Below, one piece after another: positions 24,047 through 34,176 of a DNA stretch of 64,000 bases (position 1 is the stretch's first letter; every line of letters starts with the position of its first letter). The notes under the pieces are model-generated. The model was not told the DNA's origin. It was given only the letters and a program-made list of their open reading frames with translations, and searched no databases. Origin of the DNA: Amaricoccus macauensis (GTDB lineage Bacteria > Pseudomonadota > Alphaproteobacteria > Rhodobacterales > Rhodobacteraceae). The stretch lies in assembly GCF_014201905.1 (NCBI RefSeq), contig NZ_JACHFM010000002.1, positions 372,001-436,000 of the forward strand. The letters run 5' to 3'. Both the position numbers and the translations under genes were made by a program.

Positions 24047-25408
24047 TCAGTTCGCGCTCTCCTTGACGCCGGTGTTCTCGGACGCGAGGTAGGACATGCC
24101 GCGCAGGATGTCGATTGCGTAGCTGAGCTGATAGTCCTCGGCCCGGAGCTTCGCGGTCTCTTCCTTGTGCTTGCGGTCCTCTTCGAGGATCTTCTTCTCG
24201 TCCGGCGTCAGGCTGTCGTTCTCGAGCGACCCGCGCAGATCGGCTTCCGAGCGCAGCGGCATCGGGTTCTGCTGCTCCTGCGACTGGGCGACGTCCTCGG
24301 GGGCGCGCTGCTCGACGATGATGTCCGGGGCGACGCCCAGCGCCTGAATCGAGCGGCCGGACGGGGTGTAGTAGCGCGCGGTGGTGAGCCGGATCGCGCC
24401 CTCGCCCTCGATCGGCATGATGGTCTGGACCGAGCCCTTGCCGAAGGTCTGGGTGCCGATGATGACGGCGCGGTGGTGGTCTTTCAGCGCACCTGCGACG
24501 ATCTCTGAGGCGCTGGCCGAGCCGCCATTCACCACGACCGCCATCGGCTTGCCGGTGGTCAGATCCCCCGGGGTCGCGTTGTAGCGCTCGCTGTCGCGCG
24601 GGTCGCGGCCGCGGGTCGAGACGATCTCACCGGAATCGAGGAACGCATCGGAGACCGAGATCGCCTGATTGAGCAGCCCGCCGGGGTTGTTGCGCAGGTC
24701 GAGCACGACGCCCGTGACCTTGTCGAGGCCGCCGACCTGCTCGATGTCGGCCTTGAACTGCTTCTCCATTTCCGGGAACGTCTGCTCGTTGAAGGTCTTG
24801 AGGCGCAGGATGATCACGCCGTCCTCGACGCGGGACTCGACCGGCGAGATGGTGATCGTCTCGCGCTTCAGCTTCACGTCGAACGGATCGGGCGTGCCCT
24901 GCCGCGAGATGGTGATGGTGATCTCCGAGCCGACCGGCCCGCGCATCATCTCCACCGCCTCGTTCAGGGTCAGGCCCTGCACGCTGTCGCCGTTCACCTG
25001 GACGATGAGATCGCCCGGTTTGATGCCGGCCGCGTCGGCTGGGGTGCCCTCGATCGGCGAGACCACCTTCACGATGCCGTTTTCCTGCGTCACCTCGATG
25101 CCGAGGCCGCCGAACTCGCCCTTGGTCTGGACGCGCATGTCGTCGAAGTCGTCGGGCGGCATGTAGCTCGAATGCGGGTCGAGATGCGTCAGCATGCCGT
25201 TGATCGCCGCCTCGATCAGCGTCTTGTCGTCCACCGGCTCGACGTAGGAGCTGCGGATCCGCTCGAATATGTCGCCGAAGAGATCAAGCTCCTGGTAGAC
25301 GGACTTGCCCTTGTCCGCCTCCTGCGCCAGCAACGGCCCGGCGAGCTGGGTGCTCACCAGCGCCCCGAGTGCCGCGCCACCGAGCCCGGCCATCCAGATC
25401 TTCTTCAT
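24047..25408 (-). CDS. ctpA: Carboxy-terminal processing protease CtpA (S41)
   Basis: A 453-residue periplasmic protease: signal peptide or membrane anchor (1-29), a PDZ domain (about 95-172, with FGGLGIEV and [13 protein letters not shown]), and the S41 catalytic domain with LRNNPGG, the serine block GGSASASEI (295-303) and the general base Lys324 in TFGKGS. It cleaves C-terminal tails of periplasmic substrates, including cell-wall hydrolases. A charged tail of about 70 residues follows the catalytic core. It lies directly downstream of envC, an association conserved in alphaproteobacteria. Confidence 0.95.
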   Translation of the reverse strand: MKKIWMAGLGGAALGALVSTQLAGPLLAQEADKGKSVYQELDLFGDIFERIRSSYVEPVDDKTLIEAAINGMLTHLDPHSSYMPPDDFDDMRVQTKGEFGGLGIEVTQENGIVKVVSPIEGTPADAAGIKPGDLIVQVNGDSVQGLTLNEAVEMMRGPVGSEITITISRQGTPDPFDVKLKRETITISPVESRVEDGVIILRLKTFNEQTFPEMEKQFKADIEQVGGLDKVTGVVLDLRNNPGGLLNQAISVSDAFLDSGEIVSTRGRDPRDSERYNATPGDLTTGKPMAVVVNGGSASASEIVAGALKDHHRAVIIGTQTFGKGSVQTIMPIEGEGAIRLTTARYYTPSGRSIQALGVAPDIIVEQRAPEDVAQSQEQQNPMPLRSEADLRGSLENDSLTPDEKKILEEDRKHKEETAKLRAEDYQLSYAIDILRGMSYLASENTGVKESAN

Positions 25409-25422
25409 CGAGCGTTCTCTTC

Positions 25423-26583
25423 CTATCGGTTGTCCCTGGCGAAAAGGGGCTCCGGATCGATGGGGCCCCGGTCGCGTCGGACCTCTATATACAGGGTTTC
25501 TCCGGCTTCGGTGCCAGTCTCAGAGTCGGGTAACATCACATATTCTTCAACGTTTGGCGTTCTTCCGCCGAGAACGCCCAGCAGTTCGCCCCGCCGCACC
25601 GGCGCGCCGGTCTCCACCCGCAGTTGCGCGAGTCCGGCGAGCACGATCATCGTCCTCGGGTCAGGTTCCAGCACGACCACATAGCCATATTCAAGGAACG
25701 GCCCGGCGTAGCGGACGAGCGCGTCCGCCGGGGCGCTGACGAGGGCGAACGGACTTGCGGCAAGCACGATCCCCGGGTGACGCACCCGGGCCGCGTCAGG
25801 CTCGTTGTAGTGGCGCAGCACGGTGCCATCGACCGGCCAGGCGTAGGGAGAGGGTCCGTCCGGCGGCGCGGACGCGGGCGGCGCGGCGCTGGCACTGCGC
25901 GCCAGGGTCGCTGCGAGATCGGTGAGCGTCAGGGCGTCGCGCGCCAGCATCGTCGCAGACGGGCTTTCGGGGCCGGGCTGACCCGGGTTCGCCCGGGCGA
26001 TCGCCTCGGAGAGCCGCTCTTGCGCGCTCGTGAGCGTCGCGAGGCCCGCGTGGAGGCTCATCTCGCCCTCGGTCCTGAGTTTGCGCGCCGCCTGCAGGCT
26101 GGTGAGCTCGTCCGTGAGTTTCGACGCCTGTTCCTGCAGCGCGGGGGTAAGATGCGACATCATCGCCGCCGCCTGCGCGGCACCGATCGGCCCGAGCGGG
26201 TGCATGGCCTGCGCGGGCTGGGGGGTGCGGCTCATGGTCTCGAGCGCGGCGAGGAGGCGCGAGATTTCCTGTCGCCGGTCGGAGAGATCGACGCCGATCG
26301 CCTGCTCCCGGCCAGCTGCCTCGGCGACGCCGTCGCGCAGGACCGAGAGCGCGGCGTCGTAGGCCTCGATGGCGCGGCCAAGCGCGGCGACCTCTTCCGG
26401 GGTGCCGCTCGCCGCCTCGAGGACGCCGCGGGCAGCCTCGATGCCCTTTGCGGCGCCCGCGATGCGGGCCGCCGCGCCGGCGAGCCCGTCCGCTCCGGCC
26501 ACCACGGCCTCCGCGCCAGCCGCTGCCGGCAGCGCGCAGAGCAGCGCCATCGCAGCAAGGCGCGGGAGGCGCAAGGACCGCAT
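25423..26583 (-). CDS. envC: Murein hydrolase activator EnvC-like protein
   Basis: A 386-residue secreted protein: signal peptide (about 1-24), a long Ala/Glu/Arg-rich coiled coil (about 30-235), and a C-terminal M23/LytM domain (from about 255). The LytM metal site is degenerate: where active enzymes have HxGxD, this has RHPGIVL, losing the Asp. That matches EnvC, which activates amidases at the septum rather than cutting peptidoglycan itself. It sits between gpmI and ctpA in one leftward operon. Confidence 0.9.
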   Translation of the reverse strand: MRSLRLPRLAAMALLCALPAAAGAEAVVAGADGLAGAAARIAGAAKGIEAARGVLEAASGTPEEVAALGRAIEAYDAALSVLRDGVAEAAGREQAIGVDLSDRRQEISRLLAALETMSRTPQPAQAMHPLGPIGAAQAAAMMSHLTPALQEQASKLTDELTSLQAARKLRTEGEMSLHAGLATLTSAQERLSEAIARANPGQPGPESPSATMLARDALTLTDLAATLARSASAAPPASAPPDGPSPYAWPVDGTVLRHYNEPDAARVRHPGIVLAASPFALVSAPADALVRYAGPFLEYGYVVVLEPDPRTMIVLAGLAQLRVETGAPVRRGELLGVLGGRTPNVEEYVMLPDSETGTEAGETLYIEVRRDRGPIDPEPLFARDNR

Positions 26584-26588
26584 CCCGG

Positions 26589-28100
26589 TCAGGAGAGCAG
26601 GCTCTCGCCGGTCATCTCTGCCGGCTGGTCGAGGCCCATGAGCGAAAGCAGCGTCGGCGCCAGGTCAGCGAGACGGCCGTCGTGCAGGCGTGCCCCTTCC
26701 GGCCCGCCCACGAGGATCACCGGAACGGGATTGAGCGTGTGCGCGGTGTGCGGGGCACCTGTCACCGGATCGACCATGACCTCGCAGTTGCCGTGGTCGG
26801 CGGTGACGAGCAACGATCCGCCCATGTCCTCGACCGCGCTGATCACCTCCCCAAGCCCCGCGTCCACCGTCTCGACGGCCTTGATCGCGGCTTCCAGCAC
26901 GCCGGTATGACCCACCATGTCGGGGTTCGCGAAGTTGCAGACGAGCAGCGCGTACTCTCCCGAACGGATGGCGGCGACCAGATGCTCGGTGACCTCCGCC
27001 GCCGACATCTCCGGCTGGAGATCGTAGGTCCTGACCTTTGGGCTTGGCGCCATGTAGCGGACTTCACCGTCGTAGGGCGTCTCGACCCCGCCGTTCAGGA
27101 AGAACGTGACGTGCGGGTACTTCTCGGTTTCGGCAATGCGGAACTCCTTCAGGCCCTTCGACGCGACGTAGGCGCCGAGGGTGTTTTCAATGTTCTGCGA
27201 CGGAAAGATCGCGGGCATGAGCGTGTCGAGGGCGTCGGAATACTGCACCATGCCGAGCATGGCCGACCACTTCGGCCGCCCCACCACCTCGAAGCCGTCG
27301 AACTTCGGATCGACGAGCGCGCCGAGGATCTGCCGAGCGCGATCGGCGCGGAAATTGGCGAAGAGCAGGCCGTCGCCATCGGCCGCACCCTTGTAGGCGC
27401 CGATGACGGTCGGCAGCACGAACTCGTCGGTCTCGCCGCGCGCATAGGCGGCGGTGATCGCGGCCTCCGCGGTCTCGGCGTGCTGGCCCTGCCCGTGGAG
27501 CATGGCATCGACTGCCTGCGTCACGCGCTCCCAGCGCTTGTCGCGGTCCATGGCGTAGAACCGACCGGAGACCGTGCCGATCGCGGCGCCCTTCGGCAGC
27601 GCGGCCTCAAGCTCGGCGATCTGGCCGAGCGCGCTCGACGGCGGCACGTCGCGCCCGTCGAGGAAGGCATGGACGATGACCTTGAGCCCGGCATTGGCGA
27701 GAACGGTGGCGGCAGCGGCGATCTGGCGCTGGTGGGCATGGACGCCCCCGGGCGAGGCGAGACCGGCGAGGTGGACGGTGCCTCCCGCCGCCGAGACCTT
27801 GCCGATGAAGGCCCCGAGTTCCGGGTTCACCGCGAAGCTGCCGTCGGAAATCGCGTTGTCGATGCGCGGCAGGTCCATCCACACCACACGGCCGGCGCCG
27901 ATGTTGGTGTGGCCGACCTCGGAGTTGCCCATCTGCCCGATGGGCAACCCGACATCCGGGCCGCAGGCCAGGAGCTGGGCATGGGGCCGCGTCGACCAGA
28001 TACGGTCGAAGTTGGGCGTCAGGCCCAGAGCGACGGCATTCGCCTCACGCGCAGGGTTGAGCCCCCAGCCATCCAGAATGCAGAGCACCACTGGCCGCAT
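26589..28100 (-). CDS. gpmI: 2,3-bisphosphoglycerate-independent phosphoglycerate mutase
   Basis: A 503-residue alkaline-phosphatase-superfamily enzyme that interconverts 3- and 2-phosphoglycerate through a phosphoserine. Visible are CILDGWG with the metal-binding Asp10, the nucleophile Ser60 in GNSEVGHTNIGAGR, a DGRD..P loop (FLDGRDVPPSSA), RYYAMDRD-like text and VTADHGNCE near the C-terminus. Full length. First gene of the run gpmI-envC-ctpA-rppH; only five bases separate it from envC. Confidence 0.97.
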   Translation of the reverse strand: MRPVVLCILDGWGLNPAREANAVALGLTPNFDRIWSTRPHAQLLACGPDVGLPIGQMGNSEVGHTNIGAGRVVWMDLPRIDNAISDGSFAVNPELGAFIGKVSAAGGTVHLAGLASPGGVHAHQRQIAAAATVLANAGLKVIVHAFLDGRDVPPSSALGQIAELEAALPKGAAIGTVSGRFYAMDRDKRWERVTQAVDAMLHGQGQHAETAEAAITAAYARGETDEFVLPTVIGAYKGAADGDGLLFANFRADRARQILGALVDPKFDGFEVVGRPKWSAMLGMVQYSDALDTLMPAIFPSQNIENTLGAYVASKGLKEFRIAETEKYPHVTFFLNGGVETPYDGEVRYMAPSPKVRTYDLQPEMSAAEVTEHLVAAIRSGEYALLVCNFANPDMVGHTGVLEAAIKAVETVDAGLGEVISAVEDMGGSLLVTADHGNCEVMVDPVTGAPHTAHTLNPVPVILVGGPEGARLHDGRLADLAPTLLSLMGLDQPAEMTGESLLS

Positions 28101-28170
28101 TGCTCATTTCTCCATGCATCGCGCCTCGATGGTCGCGTTTAACCCGCGGCGGCTGGCTTGGCAAACGGGC

Positions 28171-29067
28171 TCAGCCGAGACGGAACGCGCGCTCGGGCAC
28201 ACCGGGGGCAGGGGCTTCGAGGGCGAAAAGGCTGCCGGCGAGCCGCTCGGACCGGCCGCTGCCGCCCCGCGCCGTGGTGATGAAGAGTGTCCGAAGGTCG
28301 GTACCGCCGAAGGTACAGGTTGTCACATTGCCACACGGTACCTCAATGATGCGCTCGATGCTGCCGTCCGGCGCGATCCTGACCACGCAGCCCCCGCCAT
28401 AGCGGCAGTTCCAGAGATATCCGGCGCTGTCGATCGCCGAGCCGTCCGGTGCGCCGCGCTCGAACCCCGCGAAGAAGGCGCTCGGGGTGCCGAGGGCGCC
28501 GGTCTCGGGATGGTGCTCGCAGGTGCGGATCTCGTTCGCCAGAGTATCGGCGAAGTAGAAGATTGCGGCGTCCGGGCTCCAGGCGACGGTATTCGCGATG
28601 CCGATGCCGGTTTCGAGCGTCTCGAAGGCGCCCGCATCGAGGTGGTCCCCGGCAAAGCGGTAGAGGGCGCCGAGTCCGGGCGTCACGTTGCCCGCCTCGC
28701 CATCGGGGCCGACGTTGTTGCCCATGGTGCCAATGATGAGGGTGCCGCGCGGGCAGGGGCGCGCGTCATTGAAGCGGACGGCGTCGCTCGCCGGCAGTGT
28801 CGCAATCGTGCGGCGCTCGTCGTCCGCGGGCGTCCAGAGCACGAGGCGGGTGGCCAGCGCCACGAGCAGCACGCCGGGCTGATCGGTGAGCGCCACCGCG
28901 ACGGCGGGCTCGTCGAAGAACCAGGTGCGCACGCTGCGGTCACTGACGGCGAGGCGATGCACGAGAAAGCGGTTGATGTCGGTCCAGTAGATGCAGCACT
29001 CGGCAGCCGACCAGACGGCGCCCTCGCCGGTGATGTCGCCGACCGGCGCCACGCAATCCAGTTCCAT
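28171..29067 (-). CDS. SMP-30/gluconolactonase/LRE-family lactonase
   Basis: A 298-residue six-bladed beta-propeller of the regucalcin/SMP-30 type. Candidate metal ligands are Glu in TGEGAVW (about 15), Asn in IANTVAWSPD (about 146) and Asp in DGSAIDSAGYLWN (about 198); RFNDARPCPRGTLIIGTM is the usual conserved strand. Members hydrolyse sugar lactones, such as gluconolactone or arabinonolactone. GAGGGAGGAA supports the ATG at 29067. No sugar dehydrogenase is adjacent, so the lactone is unknown. Confidence 0.88.
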   Translation of the reverse strand: MELDCVAPVGDITGEGAVWSAAECCIYWTDINRFLVHRLAVSDRSVRTWFFDEPAVAVALTDQPGVLLVALATRLVLWTPADDERRTIATLPASDAVRFNDARPCPRGTLIIGTMGNNVGPDGEAGNVTPGLGALYRFAGDHLDAGAFETLETGIGIANTVAWSPDAAIFYFADTLANEIRTCEHHPETGALGTPSAFFAGFERGAPDGSAIDSAGYLWNCRYGGGCVVRIAPDGSIERIIEVPCGNVTTCTFGGTDLRTLFITTARGGSGRSERLAGSLFALEAPAPGVPERAFRLG

Positions 29068-29373
29068 GCTTCCTCCCTCGCAACTTGTGCCCGTCGCTGT
29101 GCGGTGGGTTCTGGGGCATGCGATGCCTGTCGGCAAGGGCGGACGGACGATTCGGCGGAGACCGGCGCGGAGAGCCGCCGGTCTCGGCAATCACAGCCCT
29201 GCCGCCCAAGTCTTTGGCGAGGTGGGACATTGTCTGCCGACTTCTCTCGTCGGTCGGGCCGATGGCGGTTCCGCCCATGGAACCTCGACACGAGTCTGTG
29301 CGTTCCCCGCTCGCAACCTCCACCGACGCGGCGGCGAGGGCGGCAAATGAAGATCAGTCTGGGGAGACATGAC
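29068..29373. other. Divergent intergenic region with one strong hairpin
   Basis: This stretch of 306 bases separates the lactonase and the lipoprotein. It holds no convincing gene. Positions 29158-29167 and 29176-29185 are perfect 10-base inverted arms (GAGACCGGCG/CGCCGGTCTC) around an eight-base loop, suitable as an operator or an RNA hairpin in the lipoprotein leader. No clear promoter hexamers were found. Confidence 0.5.
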
Positions 29374-29877
29374 ATGAGGGTTCTCGGATTCTTTGCAGGT
29401 GCGGCCATCCTGGCGCTGGCTGCATGTTCGACGGGGCAAAAGGAGCCTCTCAGGATCGCCGATGTTTCGGTAACCGCCGACCTTCCGGCATTGGGCAGCC
29501 GGCAGGCCGTCGCCTACTGGAAGAACGTCGGCACGGACCTCGAGACCGCGATAGCCGATCAGTTCGTCGGCTACCTCGACCCCGCGGGCAAGCGCATCGA
29601 TGTCAACGTCGACGAGCTGTCGCTCGCAAGTCCGTTTGCCACCGGCGCGACAGCGGAGACGGCGCGGCTCTCCGGCCTCGTGACGTTGCTCAACGCTGAC
29701 GGAACAAAATCCGCTGCCTACAACGTCACCGCATCAGCCCAAGATGTGCAGAACGCGCTTCCGGAGGGATCGAAGAGTGTCGCACCTACGAGTGGTGCAT
29801 ACTATCAGGCGATTATTGAAGCCTTCGCACGCGGAGCGGCCAACACTTTGAAAGAGTCGCATGAGGGTAGCTCCTAA
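29374..29877 (+). CDS. Putative outer-membrane lipoprotein of unknown function
   Basis: A 167-residue protein with a lipoprotein signal ending in the lipobox LAAC (Cys18). The mature part has alternating strand-like segments (IADVSVTADLP, KRIDVNVDELSL, ARLSGLVTLLNADGTKSAAYNVTAS) and an Ala-rich C-terminal helix, giving a compact alpha/beta look. I do not recognise the family. GGGGAG seven bases before ATG 29374 favours this over the in-frame ATG at 29347. It is followed by the M3 peptidase after 69 bases. Confidence 0.75.
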   Translation: MRVLGFFAGAAILALAACSTGQKEPLRIADVSVTADLPALGSRQAVAYWKNVGTDLETAIADQFVGYLDPAGKRIDVNVDELSLASPFATGATAETARLSGLVTLLNADGTKSAAYNVTASAQDVQNALPEGSKSVAPTSGAYYQAIIEAFARGAANTLKESHEGSS

Positions 29878-29946
29878 CGCTTGACCGAACGCTCTGGCCG
29901 ATACAAATGTCTCGTAAGGGGCCGTAGTCGAGCCGGAGTTCTATCT

Positions 29947-31962
29947 ATGATTGCACTGCTTGAAAGCTGGGCGACACCCTTCGGGGTGCCGCCGTTCGAC
30001 CGGATATCGGCAGAAGACTTCCGGCCCGCTTTCGACGCGGCGCTCGCCGAGGGGCGGCGGCGGATGGATGCCATTGCCGCCGATCCCGAGGCTCCGACGT
30101 TTTCCAACACCATCGAGGCGATGGAGCGGGCCGAGCGGCAGCTCGACCAGGTGTCGCGAGTGTTCTTCAACCTCGCGGGTGCGCACACCAACGACACGAT
30201 CGAGGCGTTGCAGCGCGAACTGAGCCCGCAGCTCTCGGCACATGCCTCCGAGACGATGATGAACCCCGCGCTCTTCGCCCGGGTCGACGATCTCGTGGCG
30301 CGCAGGGCGACGCTGGGGCTGAGCGCGGAGCAGGATCGCGTGCTCACGCTCTATCACCGGATGTTCGTGCGTGCGGGCGCGCGCATCGAGGGCGCGGCGC
30401 GGGACCGGCTCAAGGTCGTGCTGTCCCGGCTCGCCAGCCTCGGCACCGAGTTTGGCCAGAACGTGCTCGCCGACGAAAAGCGCTGGTCGATGCCGCTCGC
30501 GCCCGACGATCTCGAGGGTCTGCCCGACGACATCGTCGCGGCCGCGGCGCAGGCGGCCAAGGACCGGGGCGAGGCGGGGCATGTGGTCACGCTCTCGCGC
30601 AGCATCATCGTGCCGTTCCTCGAATTCTCGCCACGGCGCGACCTGCGCGAGGCCGCGTTCAGGGCGTGGGTCGCGCGGGGCGAGACCGGCGGTGCGACGG
30701 ACAACCGCGGCATCGTGAAGGAGATGCTGGAGCTTCGCGCCGAGCGCGCGCGCCTGCTCGGCTATGCGGATTTCGCCAGCTTCAAGCTCGAGCCGGAGAT
30801 GGCGGCGCGACCGGAGGCGGTGCGCGACCTGCTGATGGCGGTCTGGGGACCGGCCAGAGCGCGCGCAGAGGCCGATGCCCGGATTCTCGGGGAAATGATG
30901 CGGGCGGACGGCATCAATGGCCCGCTGATGCCCTGGGACTGGCGCTACTACGCCGCGCGGCGGCAAGAACTGGAACACGATCTCGATCAATCAGAACTGA
31001 AGCCATACTTGCGGCTGGAGAATATCATTGCCGCTGCCTTCGATGCGGCAGGACGGCTGTTCGGTCTCTCCTTCCACCCCATCGAGGCGCAGCTTTACCA
31101 CCCGGACGCCCGTGCCTGGGAAGTGCGGCAGGGCGACCGGCACATGGGTGTCTTCATCGGTGACTACTTCGCGCGGTCGTCGAAGCGCTCGGGCGCCTGG
31201 TGCTCGTCGTTCCGCAGCCAGAGCAAGCTCGACGGCGAGGTCCGGCCGATCGTGCTCAACGTCTGCAATTTCGCCCGGGCGCCGGAAGGGGAGCCGAACC
31301 TGCTCACCTTCGATGACGCCCATACGCTGTTCCACGAAATGGGGCACGCGTTGCACACGCTGCTGTCGGACGTCACTTACGAGTTCGTTTCGGGGACAAG
31401 TGTCGCGCGCGACTTCGTGGAACTTCCGAGCCAGCTCTATGAACACTGGCTCGAAACGCCCGAGATCCTCTCGGCGCACGCCCGCCACGCGGTGACCGGC
31501 GAGCCGATGCCGCAGGCGTTGATGGACCGACTGATCGCGGCGCGCAACGCGGATCAGGGCTTCGCGACGGTGGAGTACCTCGCGTCCGCGCTGGTCGACC
31601 TCGACTTCCATGCCGGGCCGCCGCCCGCCGACCCGATGGCGGCGCAGGCCGCGACGCTTCACCGGATCGGCATGCCCGAGGCGATCGTCATGCGCCACGC
31701 CACGCCGCACTTCCAGCATGTCTTCAGCGGCGACGGCTATTCGTCCGGTTACTACTCCTACATGTGGTCCGAGGTGATGGACGCGGATGCGTTCGAGGCT
31801 TTTCGGGAAACCGGCGACGTGTTCGACCCCGCAACTGCCCGACGTCTGTTCGAGAATATCCTCAGCGCCGGGGGATCAAGGGAGGCCTCGGAGCTCTACA
31901 CCGACTTTCGCGGACGGATGCCTGGAGTTGAAGCGCTTCTCCGGCAGCGCGAGTTGGGTTGA
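29947..31962 (+). CDS. M3-family oligopeptidase (Dcp/OpdA-like)
   Basis: A 671-residue metallopeptidase. The zinc motif HEMGH is at 463-467, with the third ligand expected in the ELPSQLYEHW region about 25-30 residues later. The long alpha-helical N-terminal half and the C-terminal SGYYSYMWSEVMDADAF are typical of M3A peptidases (oligopeptidase A, peptidyl-dipeptidase Dcp), which degrade short cytoplasmic peptides. No signal peptide. The ATG at 29947 gives the family-standard start (ALLESWATPFGVPPF). A strong palindrome follows at 32001. Confidence 0.94.
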   Translation: MIALLESWATPFGVPPFDRISAEDFRPAFDAALAEGRRRMDAIAADPEAPTFSNTIEAMERAERQLDQVSRVFFNLAGAHTNDTIEALQRELSPQLSAHASETMMNPALFARVDDLVARRATLGLSAEQDRVLTLYHRMFVRAGARIEGAARDRLKVVLSRLASLGTEFGQNVLADEKRWSMPLAPDDLEGLPDDIVAAAAQAAKDRGEAGHVVTLSRSIIVPFLEFSPRRDLREAAFRAWVARGETGGATDNRGIVKEMLELRAERARLLGYADFASFKLEPEMAARPEAVRDLLMAVWGPARARAEADARILGEMMRADGINGPLMPWDWRYYAARRQELEHDLDQSELKPYLRLENIIAAAFDAAGRLFGLSFHPIEAQLYHPDARAWEVRQGDRHMGVFIGDYFARSSKRSGAWCSSFRSQSKLDGEVRPIVLNVCNFARAPEGEPNLLTFDDAHTLFHEMGHALHTLLSDVTYEFVSGTSVARDFVELPSQLYEHWLETPEILSAHARHAVTGEPMPQALMDRLIAARNADQGFATVEYLASALVDLDFHAGPPPADPMAAQAATLHRIGMPEAIVMRHATPHFQHVFSGDGYSSGYYSYMWSEVMDADAFEAFRETGDVFDPATARRLFENILSAGGSREASELYTDFRGRMPGVEALLRQRELG

Positions 31963-32304
31963 CGCTACGTCAATAGTACGGAGAAACCGGTTATCCCCAG
32001 TAAACCGGCGGATATCCGCCGGTTTAGGGGTGGCAGGTGAAACCAAGCTGGCAAGAGAACGTCTCCGCAGGCTATCCGCAGTAGCTAACGCATACTTTGC
32101 GGACTGCGGCAGGGACGATTGTCACGCATCGGTGAGCAAACTTTTTCCGAAATGACTTTCCACACAGTCTTGTAATCTGACCGCAGTCTTAATAAAGTAC
32201 ATGCAGCATCTGTTGCTGCCAAAGTCATCACGGCACCCGATGCAAGGTTTGAGTTTGCCAGTGATGGCCGGCGCCCAGACGGGGCCGCTTTCGGGAAGAC
32301 GTAC
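31963..32304. other. Intergenic region before mucR, AT-enriched
   Basis: This 342-base stretch has no supported gene. It contains the palindrome at 32001-32026, preceded by a separate AAACCGG copy at 31984. It then becomes noticeably AT-richer from about 32130 to 32220 (CTTTTTCC, TTGTAATC, TTAATAAAG). MucR/Ros proteins bind AT-rich sites and usually repress their own promoter, so this is the expected place for mucR autoregulation. I could not assign a single convincing -35/-10 pair. Confidence 0.5.
32001..32026. terminator. Perfect 26-base palindrome after the M3 peptidase
   Basis: The 26 bases are fully self-complementary (half-site TAAACCGGCGGAT). As RNA they would fold into an 11-bp stem with an ATAT loop, 38 bases after the peptidase stop. 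It ends in TTTA rather than a long U-run. A terminator is the simplest reading; an operator is possible. Confidence 0.6.
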
Positions 32305-32727
32305 ATGACGGAAGATCAGTCCATCGGCCGTGGGGAAATTCTGGCGCTTACCACGGAGATCGTGTCGGCACATCTTGCCAACAACGCGGTCGTCCAGAGC
32401 GACGTGCCCGAGTTGATCCAGTCGATCTACAACAAGCTGAACGAACTCGCCTCGGGCGAGGAGGCGGCCTCGGTAGAGCTGACGCCCGCTGTGCCGATCA
32501 AGAAGTCCGTGACCGATGATTTCATCATCTGCCTCGAAGACGGCAAGAAGCTGAAGATGCTGAAGCGGCATCTGATGACCGCCTACGACATGACGCCCGA
32601 GGAATACCGCGCGAAGTGGGGCCTGAAGCCCGACTATCCGATGGTCGCTCCGAACTACGCCGCGAAGCGCCAGGAGCTCGCGAAGAAGATCGGTCTCGGC
32701 CGCAAGCCCCGCGTGCCGGTGAAGTGA
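32305..32727 (+). CDS. mucR: MucR/Ros-family transcriptional regulator
   Basis: A 140-residue DNA-binding protein. An N-terminal oligomerisation region is followed by the conserved PIKKSVTDDFIICLEDGKKLKMLKRHLMTAYDMTPEEYRAKW-type prokaryotic zinc-finger domain (about 65-110), which binds AT-rich sites. Of the four zinc ligands in Ros, Cys (IICLE) and the first His (RHL) are present, the second Cys is Asp (CLED), and the second His is replaced (MTAYD); some relatives are known to fold without zinc. It ends 129 bases before miaB and is a global regulator of envelope and cell-cycle genes in relatives. Confidence 0.93.
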   Translation: MTEDQSIGRGEILALTTEIVSAHLANNAVVQSDVPELIQSIYNKLNELASGEEAASVELTPAVPIKKSVTDDFIICLEDGKKLKMLKRHLMTAYDMTPEEYRAKWGLKPDYPMVAPNYAAKRQELAKKIGLGRKPRVPVK

Positions 32728-32856
32728 TCGCTTGAGCCGCGTCCGGGACCTGACGTCCCCAGGTGGTGGCCGGGTGCTTGATAGCGCCACAGGAATGCGG
32801 ATAAGGAGGCGGGCCGGCGGTGAGCCGGTCCGCTTCTTCTGTTGTCGGGGGTTCGT

Positions 32857-34176
32857 ATGGGCGCGGCCGAAAAGAAAGTCTTCATAAAGACCTACGGCTG
32901 TCAGATGAACGTCTATGACAGCGAGCGCATGACGGCTGCCCTCGGGGCGGAGGGCTACGCGCCGACCGCGACTCCGGCGGACGCCGATCTCGTCCTGCTC
33001 AATACCTGTCACATCCGGGAGAAGGCCGCGGAAAAGGTCTATTCCGAACTCGGCCGGCTGCGCCGCCTGAAGGACGGGCGGCCGGACATGCTGATCGGTG
33101 TCACCGGTTGCGTGGCGCAGGCAGAAGGCGCCGAGATCATCGCCCGGGCGCCTGTGGTCGACCTGGTGGTCGGCCCCCAGGCCTACCATCGCCTGCCGTC
33201 GCTCATCGCGCGGCGCGTGGCCGGGGAACGACCCGTCGAGACCGACTTCCCGACGGAAGACAAGTTCGACCACCTGCCCGACGCGTCGCGTGCCCGGCGG
33301 GCACCGGCGGCATTCCTGACGGTGCAGGAGGGGTGCGACAAGTTCTGCGCCTTCTGCGTCGTGCCCTATACCCGTGGCTCCGAGGTGTCGCGCCCGGCGG
33401 CGCGGATCGAGGCCGAGGCTCGGGGGCTGGTGGAGCGTGGCGTGGTGGAGATCACGCTGCTCGGGCAGAACGTGAATGCCTACCGCGACCCGGACGGGGT
33501 GGGGCTCGCGGCGCTGGTGCGGCGGCTCGCCGCGATCGACGGGCTCGACCGCATTCGCTACACCACGTCGCACCCGAACGACATGGATGATGACCTCATC
33601 GCCGCCCATGGCGAGGAGGCAAAGCTCATGCCGTTCCTGCACCTGCCGGTGCAGTCCGGCAGCGACCGGATCCTGAAGGCGATGAACCGGAGGCATGGCG
33701 CCGATGACTACCTCCGGCTGGTGGAGCGCATCCGTGCCGTCCGGCCGGACATGGCGCTCTCGGGCGACTTCATCGTCGGCTTCCCCGGCGAGACCGAGGC
33801 GGACTTCGCCGGGACGCTGGCGCTCGTCGAGGCCGTCGGCTACGCGCAGGCATACTCCTTCGCCTACTCTGCCCGTCCGGGAACCCCTGCGGCGGGTCGT
33901 CCCGGGGTGCCGGAGGCCGAGAAATCCGAGCGTCTGCACCGGCTTCAGGCGCTCCTCGTCCGTCAGCAGACGGCGTTCCAGGCGGCGCAGGTCGGACGGA
34001 CGCTGCCGGTCCTGATCGAGAAGCCCGGGCGCGAGGCGGGACAGATGTCGGGGCGCTCGCCCTATCTCAACGCGGTGCATCTTCTGGCGCCGGCGGAGCT
34101 TTCGGGGCGCATCGTGCCGGTCGAGATCGTCGCCACCAGTTCCAATTCGCTCGCCGGCAGGCTCGTCTCCGCCTGA
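32857..34176 (+). CDS. miaB: tRNA-2-methylthio-N6-dimethylallyladenosine synthase MiaB
   Basis: A 439-residue radical-SAM methylthiotransferase that modifies A37 of tRNAs reading UNN codons. The UPF0004 cluster cysteines are Cys15, Cys51 and Cys85; the radical-SAM cluster CxxxCxxC is Cys160, Cys164 and Cys167; the C-terminal TRAM domain ([13 protein letters not shown] to the end) binds tRNA. I prefer ATG 32857 over the in-frame TTG 32842. In many alphaproteobacteria miaB is directly upstream of phoH-ybeY; here it is 11.7 kb away. Confidence 0.97.
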   Translation: MGAAEKKVFIKTYGCQMNVYDSERMTAALGAEGYAPTATPADADLVLLNTCHIREKAAEKVYSELGRLRRLKDGRPDMLIGVTGCVAQAEGAEIIARAPVVDLVVGPQAYHRLPSLIARRVAGERPVETDFPTEDKFDHLPDASRARRAPAAFLTVQEGCDKFCAFCVVPYTRGSEVSRPAARIEAEARGLVERGVVEITLLGQNVNAYRDPDGVGLAALVRRLAAIDGLDRIRYTTSHPNDMDDDLIAAHGEEAKLMPFLHLPVQSGSDRILKAMNRRHGADDYLRLVERIRAVRPDMALSGDFIVGFPGETEADFAGTLALVEAVGYAQAYSFAYSARPGTPAAGRPGVPEAEKSERLHRLQALLVRQQTAFQAAQVGRTLPVLIEKPGREAGQMSGRSPYLNAVHLLAPAELSGRIVPVEIVATSSNSLAGRLVSA

